A DNA stretch of 64,000 nucleotides from Ramazzottius varieornatus. Lineage: Eukaryota; Tardigrada; Eutardigrada; Parachela; Ramazzottiidae. The notes beneath the pieces were generated by a model, which was given only the letters and a program-made list of their open reading frames with translations, was not told the origin of the DNA and made no database searches. The DNA is taken from the NCBI GenBank assembly GCA_001949185.1, contig BDGG01000005.1, positions 2,953,972 through 3,017,971 on the forward strand, given 5' to 3'. How positions within the stretch are numbered: position 1 is the first letter of the stretch; every line of letters starts with the position of its first letter. Position numbers and translations under genes: made by a program. This document shows positions 57,453 through 64,000 of the stretch, one piece after another.

Positions 57453-59303
57453 ATGGAATCCGTTAATCCCCTCAATCTTAAACCTACTGCTGTCGGACAA
57501 CATTTCCAACTGAGCGACTCTCCGAGCGAATCTGACAAGATGTTGAAGACACTCATCAAAGGTACGAGTACTGTAAACTTCCACGATTATGTCGATTTCC
57601 TAAAGCATATCTTAGGGTTGGTCTTGTGCTTACAGACTTCTTGGACGTCCAGATCGACCAAGCTGGAAGTCCGATATCGGCCACTGAAGAAGATCATCAG
57701 TATGAGCTCCCGATTGGCGTGTCGACGTTCGATCAGCTAGAAAAGTCTATCGCTGAAACCAACCTGTTCCATGGACATAGCGAAGCACACTTCGAATCCA
57801 CTCCGAATGATCGCCTTACCGAACCTGCTTCAAGTGGAACAGAACCTTCTTCCCATGAACTGTTTGTACTTCGAATCCCGATTCCGAATGTGGCACCAAA
57901 CCAGGCTGCTGATTTGCCTACAAAAAACTTGCTGTTGGTTACCGGACCAATGTCTCTTCCAAGAAGCGTCGTAGCCTGGCCAGTGTACAGGACAAGTTTA
58001 GGAAAGTCACCAGTAATCGCCAGCTGAGAGAATGGAGAAATCACGTTGGAGATCGAGGCTCGCGGATCGATAAGCTGAAAGCGATACGGCTGGAGACAGG
58101 AGAGAAGTTCTTCCTTGCCGAGCAAAAGCCTAACGTAGTGAAAGATTTGGATATTCAGCAGTGGGCAGTTACAGCCACCCGTGAGATTGGGCTTCCCGGT
58201 TTCACAGCTTCTCATTGGGTTGGAAAGTTCAAAAAGTAAGGATAATGTCGGACATGATGATTTACTCAATAACGTTCTTGACGTTTGTAAAGTTTTTGAC
58301 GTTTGTGGTCTTATCGCTCGTTTGTAGATACTATAACATCTGCGACAGAAAAATCACGAAGTTTGTCACCGAAAAGTACCTGAAAGAAGTACCGGACAGG
58401 AAGAAGAGTGCCGAAGAGTGTGTTGCTGTGGTCAGAGAAAGAGTCCAGGCGTACGAGAAAGACTGTCTGTGGAATGCTGATCAGAGTGGATTCGAGTACG
58501 AGATGAGACCAGGTCGAACTCTGGATTTCGTCGGTGCAAAGCATGTTTTAGCACTCACACAGTCTCAGAACTCGATGACTCACAACTACACGGTTATGAT
58601 GTGCGTTTCACCAGGTGTCCGCAAGTTTCTGCCCGTTCTTTTCATCGCGCTGCAAGAACCCAAAGGAATCTTCGGACCACTGGTGAAAAAGTCAATGTTT
58701 AAAACTAGTAACCTGTATGTCACTGCTTCCACGTCTGGCAAGATGACCAAGCAGCTATACATCGAATGGTGCGTGAAGGTTTTCTTCCCGCAGATGAATC
58801 AGCACTGTATATTCCTTGCTGATTCTTGGCCGATGTTTGCTGACCAAGGAGCCGTGGATGAAGTCAAACCGGAGGAATTGGAATACGAAATGATCACTAT
58901 ACCACCTAGAGTCACGGGCCAGATTCAGACACTGGACGTTCTTTGCTTCCGGATGTACAAGGGGTATTTCAGGAAGGTTTCGAACTGGATATTCTTGAAC
59001 AATCAGCCGGTTCAAGTGCACCATCGGGACGTCATATTGAAAATGCATTCCCTGATTTACCAGCAGTTTACTTCCCCCAGATTTGCTAATCTCATTGCTC
59101 AAGCTTGGCATCTGTCAGGGTATGTTGACAGGTCCGTAGAATATGTTAATCCAACGGAATTCTGTTTCCAAGGACTGATTGGTCGTTGTGACTATGATAA
59201 CTGTGAACGTTCCTTGCTTGTGAAATGTGGATGGTGTAAAGCTCCTCTATGCTTCCACCACTTTTACGAAGAATATCATTTCTGTAATATTTACCTTCCT
59301 TGA
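57453..59303 (+). CDS. DDE_1 (pogo/Jerky-type) transposase or derived protein
   Basis: Exon 1 57453-57561 and exon 2 from 57636 join in phase and give a polar N-terminus of about 115 aa without recognised domain. A later block (57975-58235) reads KRRSLASVQDKFRKV, IQQWAVTATREIGLPGFTAS, HWVGKFKK and splices at 58235/58328 into KYYNICDRKITKFVTEKY, the end of the DNA-binding region. The catalytic domain follows: WNADQSGFEYEMRPGR (first D), FLADSWPMFADQ (second D), TLDVLCFRMYKGYF (third D). The C-terminus has a CxxxxC/CxxC/H zinc-like motif (CDYDNCERS, CGWCKAPLCFHHF, HFC). The exon 2-3 junction is uncertain; a GT at 57868 and AG at 57974 would keep phase. All three catalytic acids are present. Presence of introns leaves open a host-adopted gene. 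Confidence 0.7.
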
Positions 59304-60447
59304 CAATCTGAAGTTGAGTTTCGCATAATACGTGAGGTCGATAAAATCAATAGGTGTGTACCGCCCAGATTTTGACGTCACTTCGGGTTCCTGTAGTGTC
59401 TTCTAGGATTTCATTGCGCAAGCTACGCCTGTTTCAGACGATAGAGCAGACTCTGATCCATCATTCTATCATGTCAGAATATTTCAGAAAAGCGGAGGAC
59501 AAGCATAATCCCCTCGTCAGGATGGCGCGCAGGCCCACTTTTAGTGGACGGTTACTAGTGATGTTCTAGTAAGCCAAAAGTTCATCTGCTTACTATTACT
59601 AGCTAGTGGTTCTGACCACTGGGAAGGCTGAGCAAAGGAGGCAAAAGATTATAGGCCACACATTTCTACTGCGTTACGTTGCACTTGCGAGTAAAAAATT
59701 CCTGTGACCCGGATCAAGCTACGCATTTGTTTTCAGTACAGAGTTTGCGATATGTGAAAGCTCGAAGAATCTGGTCGTCCATTGAAATCCCGACAGACTT
59801 AAAAGGGCCTCGCTTCGCTCGGCCTGACTAAACGTTTGTCCTCCAACCGGCTTTTGATATAGTTTGTACTACTAGCTAGTGGTTCTGACCACTGGAAAGG
59901 CCGAGCAAAGGAGGCAAACCATTGTAGAGCGAGCACTTGTACTCGTGACTCACAGTACGGTTCCCCAGTAAAATTTTTAATCGCCCCGATCAAGTGGCGT
60001 GTCTTTTTTCAGTACTGTGTTTGCGATATCTGAAAGCTCGAAGAATCTGATCGTCCATGGAAATCTCGACGGACTTCGAAGGGCCTCGCTTCGCTCGGTC
60101 TGACTAAAAAATTAGGCGCGAAAAGCATCTACTATGTCTACTTTTAATACAGCATAGTGAGTTAAATGTCCATTTAGCATCTAATGTAATTATGCAATAT
60201 TAATTTGTTGGTTCGGAGCACTTAATATAATATACTAAATACAGTAGATGGAAAAAGCTTCTACTATCACTTAATTTAACATAACACCCAGATAATAGGC
60301 CCGAATATCCGAGGCCCGGTTGAACCGGAAGTGTGGATGACGCGGAGCACACGATAAAAAGGTTTCGTTGATCAATCATGCGCCACAGAAAGTAATTTGG
60401 AAAGATGAAAGATAACAGAAGATAACAGAGAACGAGGTATACGTATC
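59304..60447. other. Spacer with a 273-bp tandem duplication
   Basis: No gene. Contains the duplicated block 59598-60107 and an AT-rich segment (60120-60290) with CTACTAT/ATAGTAG-like words. Confidence 0.45.
59598..60107. repeat. Tandem duplication, period 273 bp
   Basis: Both units start ACTAGCTAGTGGTTCTGACC, share GAGCAAAGGAGGCAAA, and end GGGCCTCGCTTCGCTCGG plus CTGACTAAA. The ends are well conserved while the middles (59645-59700 against 59920-59985) have diverged. No coding capacity. Confidence 0.8.
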
Positions 60448-62180
60448 TTACATATTCTGGAGCTCCGACAAGATGCTTTCGGCGATGGAGTTGTTCGAAT
60501 GCTCTCCTGTATAATTATGCTGGAGGATACCGCTGGCCGCGAGACTGGTGCTCAGATGTGCCGTTTGTAAGGTGTGCAGTTGTTCTTTTGCGACGAGCTC
60601 TTTCACCAGTACACTGATTGATATGGCAAGAGTGAAAGTCTAAAACAACATAACGTACAGTTTCCACTAGCGTCCACAGTAGCAAGTAACCATAAAGTCA
60701 CTCACGCCCACTAAGAAACCCCGTGTGTAATGGAAGAGTCCTCCACCGCTGAAATGGCACTGGTTGTCTCGCAGGTTCGCCATCAGTTCGTTAAGACTTC
60801 CCGCAAGCTCGGCACTCTAACAATTACCACAGCATCAGCGCAGCGTCTGAATTATTCGCCTGCCGCAGCATACCTGGACAACTCCTTTCTGTTTCTGGAT
60901 ATGTTTGGTGACTACCGACAGTTCATGGACAGTGAACAGTAAGGCGGAGCTCTGCAACAACTCTTAATATCGTAAAAATTTAAACGAGTGCATCACGATA
61001 AGGGCGCATTACAAGAATTACGGAAGCACCGGCGACCGGAATGGATCGAAGCCGGCTTCATTTCTTTCATTCAATGGAGGTGGGGGTGGTAATCATGGTA
61101 CCTCATTGCTTACGTAATACCGATATGTGGCCTAAACCGAATATCATCAATTGCCCTTACTCGTTCAGAAACGACGAAAAAGGGTATGGCGAAAATGGTG
61201 CCATACACTGCGAACACTAGTGCCGAAAATGCATACAGGGAGAGTCTCGTTTCTATCCAGCCATCTTTCTGGAAATTATTGATGATAGCTGCTATGTATC
61301 CTAGCAAACTCGCGGAGTCGCAGCAGTATATAATGAACAGGATCCAGGAGAAGAAGTGCTGCAGAGAATGGCAAAATTTCAGCATTTCCATGTAGAGCTT
61401 TTGCCAGGCAAGCACTTTCTCGTTAAGTGCATGCATCGACGTGTAGGTAAAAGTGTCCTGCGTCACTGCATTCAGTTGCTCTTTCATCTGATGATGGAGG
61501 GTCTTGATGGCGGTGGCCAAAAGAGAAGCTGACAAAACGGCCCAGAAGTACACTTGTTGCGACAGGAAGAACGGTATCCCTTCTCCCAGTGTCCATGTGA
61601 TAAAAAGCCATCTCATATTCATTCGTGGATATTTCAAACCGAGGTCTGCGTCGAAGTCAGAACCCATTGCTCTGAAATAATCGTAGCTGGCGTAGAAATC
61701 GAAGCCGAAATGTATCAGGAAGGTCACGAAAAAAGCTGTCCAAGCTACTTTCTGCCATTTAACGACCACATGACGTCGTCGACGAATGTCTGGGAAACAA
61801 ACCGCAAAAAAATGAGCGGATATGACTTGTAAACGCTCACTAGCTTTGTGTGTGGTGTACATGATGATCAGAACCCCAAGTGGTCGAGCAGCAATGAACG
61901 TGTACGGCATAATTTCCAAGGCTTTCAAAATCCAGTTGTCGTTTTTATCTATCACTCCAGAACCCGTTAGAAACAACTGTACCTGAATGTATACTGTTAT
62001 GATCTGGCAGAAAAGCCAAAACAAACCGACCAATTTGAAAGCTGTGCTGATCATTTGCTGGTAACGCCAATGTTTACCAGCAAATCTACAGAACTGATCG
62101 CCAAATGTAAGCGGCAAAAACCCGGCGCATTGTAGCGTCAACCACTGAGGAAGAAATATTGCCGAAATGTCGTCCGCCAT
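60448..62180 (-). CDS. 7TM gustatory-receptor-like chemoreceptor, second gene
   Basis: Four exons in phase 0: 62180-61161, 60951-60874, 60816-60706, 60639-60448 (466 aa). Paralogue of the receptor at 46288-48278: same exon order and lengths (exon 2 26 versus 25 codons, exon 3 37 codons in both). Helices include TAFKLVGLFWLFCQIITVYI, FITWTLGEGIPFFLSQQVYF, FFSWILFIIYCCDSASLLGY, FSALVFAVYGTIFAIPFFVV; then SSALLFTVHELSVV, CHFSGGGLFHYTRGFLVG and TFTLAISISVLVKELVAKE. The shared FFLSQQVY, YMEMLKFCHSLQHFFSWIL segment marks the family. The frame is open upstream to 62372, but ATG 62180 (MADDISAIFLPQW) aligns with the other gene's start. No lesions. Confidence 0.72.
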
Positions 62181-62850
62181 CACATAACACATAAACTGAA
62201 AGGCTTTGAAGCAGCACAGACGCTCGCACGGGTTGTCACGTTTCTGCTTATCCACGACGAGGACATCTGAAGCAATAAATAGGCGATGTTGGTGGAACCC
62301 GATTATCAGTCGACAATGGTGCCCCACCAGACCGGAGCTAGACACAATGGTCGCTGACAGATCTAAAAGCATTTATCCCGGAAGTTTACACAGCGCGCAA
62401 GTGCTGCTTTCAGGTGGCGATGCACTTCCAGCTATACCAAAGACAGGTTAATGGAGGCGACACCTTCTGAATGACACTGATGCTTCACTGTATGGTTGTT
62501 AACTCAACTTATCGCTCCTAAGACTAGTGGTAATTAGGGAACAAATACAAAAATGACTGGCATATGGAAGCTTATATATCGGCAAACTCCCGTAAGAGCA
62601 TCATACTGTATGAGAAGAGCACTAAAAAAAGAGCTTGCCGGCAAACCGGCATGTACAAACGCATGGTCAAACGAGCAACGTACAAGCCATCAAAGACGTA
62701 ACGATAAAAGTACAACAACGAAGGAAGGTGGAAAGCGCGAACAACAAATAAGCCAGCTTGACTCCCAATTCAAATCCACAGCTCTCCGTGCATATTGTCG
62801 CGGTCCAGACCCAACCAACCACTGACTGGTTTATCAAATCACTTCGGGTA

Positions 62851-63046
62851 CATGCAGGACGAGACATTATGGTGCAGTAAAAATTGTGGTACAGGCGTTC
62901 TCGCTACGGCGGTACGGGAGCACGTACGTACGCGACCGATTCACATCAATCCATTTTTCGACACTTCTCTACGGCTGAATTTCCATTTCGACGTCCTTTC
63001 CGCCTGTCCCATAATTTTACTGTACCATTATTTCTCGTCTTGCGTG
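62851..63046. mobile_element. pogo-derived MITE, family A
   Basis: Ends CATGCAGGACGAGACATTAT (preceded by TA) and inverted ATTTCTCGTCTTGCGTGCA. Interior ACGGCGGTACGGGAGCACGT and GACGTCCTTTCCGCCTGTCC closely match the copy at 1074-1270, in the same orientation. Confidence 0.8.
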
Positions 63047-63459
63047 CACAAGACAACGTCTGAGACTTATCTTTGTGTATGACACGGTGCGTAGCACTAG
63101 ACTTCTCCGATGAAAAGTTTAGCTTCTGGGAGGTATGGAAAATGGAAAGCGCGAGGTGTTGTTACAGTTGTTTTTTTCGCAAGATACTTTGTTGTAAAGT
63201 AGTCTACTGTAAAAAGTCAGGCTCAAAAGTAGGGCCCTCATGCAAAAACGCTTCCAGTACACAGAAAAATATTGCTATATGGTGTCATCCGTCAAGATTT
63301 TACAAAGTATCGAACAGGGTAAACAAAGCTACGACGGAAGATGGAAGTCCATTGGCTTGAACAGCGGTCAAAGTATGTATGCCAAGAACATCAACGCCAG
63401 TTATATTAATGCTTAATTTCCATTTACTGTGTTATTCGGTAAGATTGTGTTGGGATGCT

Positions 63460-63564
63460 AGTTCCACCACCTTGCGAGATGTGAAGCTGCTAGAAAATGC
63501 TCGTGCTCTTTCATGATGAGCTCTTTCACCAGTACGCGCTGACTACGATAACGAGGGTATATGC
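63460..63564 (-). pseudogene. Last-exon fragment of a third 7TM chemoreceptor
   Basis: After an acceptor TTTTTTCAG the sequence reads AYTLVIVVS, then after a one-base shift VLVKELIMKEHEHFLAASHL, matching the last exon of the receptor just downstream (TFTLAISISVLVKELVAKEQ). No other exon of this copy is seen up to the window end, though it may extend outside. The frameshift argues for a relic. Confidence 0.7.
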
Positions 63565-63579
63565 CTGAAAAAACGAATA

Positions 63580-63640
63580 CAGTGCACGCACGAAGAGAAA
63601 ATTAAATATGGTCCAGTAAAAAGTATGGACCGAGCCTTTT
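63580..63640. mobile_element. Solo end of a pogo-type element
   Basis: GTGCACGCACGAAGAGAAAA ... GTCCAGTAAAAAGTATGGAC followed by GAGCCTTTTTCGC: the left terminal part of family A with no matching right end. A truncated insertion. Confidence 0.55.
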
Positions 63641-63751
63641 TCGCAGAGCGTGGAGCTCTGCAACAAATGTCCTAAACTATCGAAGTCTGGTAGCCGAGTA
63701 ATGTCGCGTACGTACGCGCACCTGGCCTATTCACCGGCTTAGACAAAATTT

Positions 63752-63830
63752 CCAGCCACCCGCCGAAAGCGGCATGTGCCAGCAAAACTAACCAATCAAT
63801 CAAAGCGCTGCCGCTTTCGGCCGGTGGCCG
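63752..63830. repeat. GC-rich palindromic repeat, second copy
   Basis: Arms GCCACCCGCCGAAAGCGGC and GCCGCTTTCGGCCGGTGGC around an AT-rich centre with AACCAATCAATCAAAG. Same family as 6721-6792. Confidence 0.55.
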
Positions 63831-64000
63831 GATACAGTCCAGTCGCTCGAAATCCGTACCAAATTTTTGCATCTCAGTTCAGAGCCCGCCATACATTCAC
63901 TATGCAGCATGCCATGCTAAATGCCAAAACTACATAACACGAGCACTACACCCTGCCTTAACTGGTGTAATCAACAAATCAACTGGGAGATGACCGACTG

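Larger units (their letters stand above)
62181..64000. other. Flank with MITEs and a receptor fragment
   Basis: Holds the family A MITE at 62851-63046, a receptor exon fragment (63460-63564), a solo MITE end (63580-63640) and a GC-rich palindrome (63752-63830). No intact gene. Confidence 0.45.

Noticed and set aside
1-64000. CRISPR arrays, operons, ribosome-binding sites
   Set aside because: The window is intron-bearing animal DNA; the repeats present are palindromic and dispersed, without regular unique spacers.

Overview
This window is eukaryotic nuclear DNA from an invertebrate animal. Genes are split by short GT-AG introns (mostly 50-400 bp), GC looks like about 45%, and the proteins are metazoan: folliculin, a Sam68-type STAR RNA-binding protein, a SMYD methyltransferase, peptide GPCRs, Ly6 proteins and extracellular Cu/Zn superoxide dismutases. 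A small ecdysozoan is my best guess. A tandem SOD family would fit a tardigrade, but no sequence here proves that.

Layout. 1-4.2 kb: no gene, short hairpin repeats and a MITE. 4.2-6.4 kb (-): SMYD-type SET/MYND methyltransferase. 8.4-9.2 kb (+): doubtful small gene. 10.0-15.8 kb (+): three tandem secreted Cu/Zn SOD genes; the middle one has a swollen last intron holding two palindromic MITEs and the only N gap. 16.1-21.4 kb: a hAT transposon bounded by an exact 8-bp target-site duplication, containing a decayed transposase, a TCP10/CPAP-like exon fragment and a nested LINE. 22.7-23.4 kb: broken HTH/chromodomain gene. 24.2-25.1 kb: secreted Ly6-like protein. 25.7-26.6 kb: pogo-type DNA transposon whose ends match a MITE family found throughout the window. 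26.9-29.6 kb (+): KHDRBS/Sam68-like protein. 30.5-33.5 kb (-): folliculin, nine exons reconstructed. 34.2-36.8 kb (+): frameshifted KCTD9-like pseudogene. 37.5-38.8 kb: TRH-receptor-like GPCR copy carrying a stop and a frameshift. 39-45.8 kb: transposon-rich block (two MITEs, a hAT element, a mariner remnant) surrounding the 3' exons of a lost 7TM receptor. 46.3-48.3 kb (+): intact gustatory-receptor-like 7TM gene. 51.3-54.1 kb (+): intact TRH-receptor-like GPCR. 55.0-57.1 kb: second LINE copy. 57.5-59.3 kb (+): DDE_1 (pogo/Jerky-type) transposase gene with introns. 60.4-62.2 kb (-): second intact 7TM receptor. 63.5 kb (-): fragment of another.

Two themes dominate. First, local gene families (SODs, GPCR pair, 7TM receptors) sit next to their own dead copies, and the breaks lie close to transposons. 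Second, the DNA is full of small palindromes: TIR-bearing MITEs of at least five families, and a separate family of about 51-bp near-perfect hairpins (stem CCAAGTGGCGCAC / GTGCGCCACTTGG) in at least eleven places, often inside introns. Exon limits were derived by matching GT-AG sites to reading phase and paralogue or family alignment, all by eye; no database search was run.
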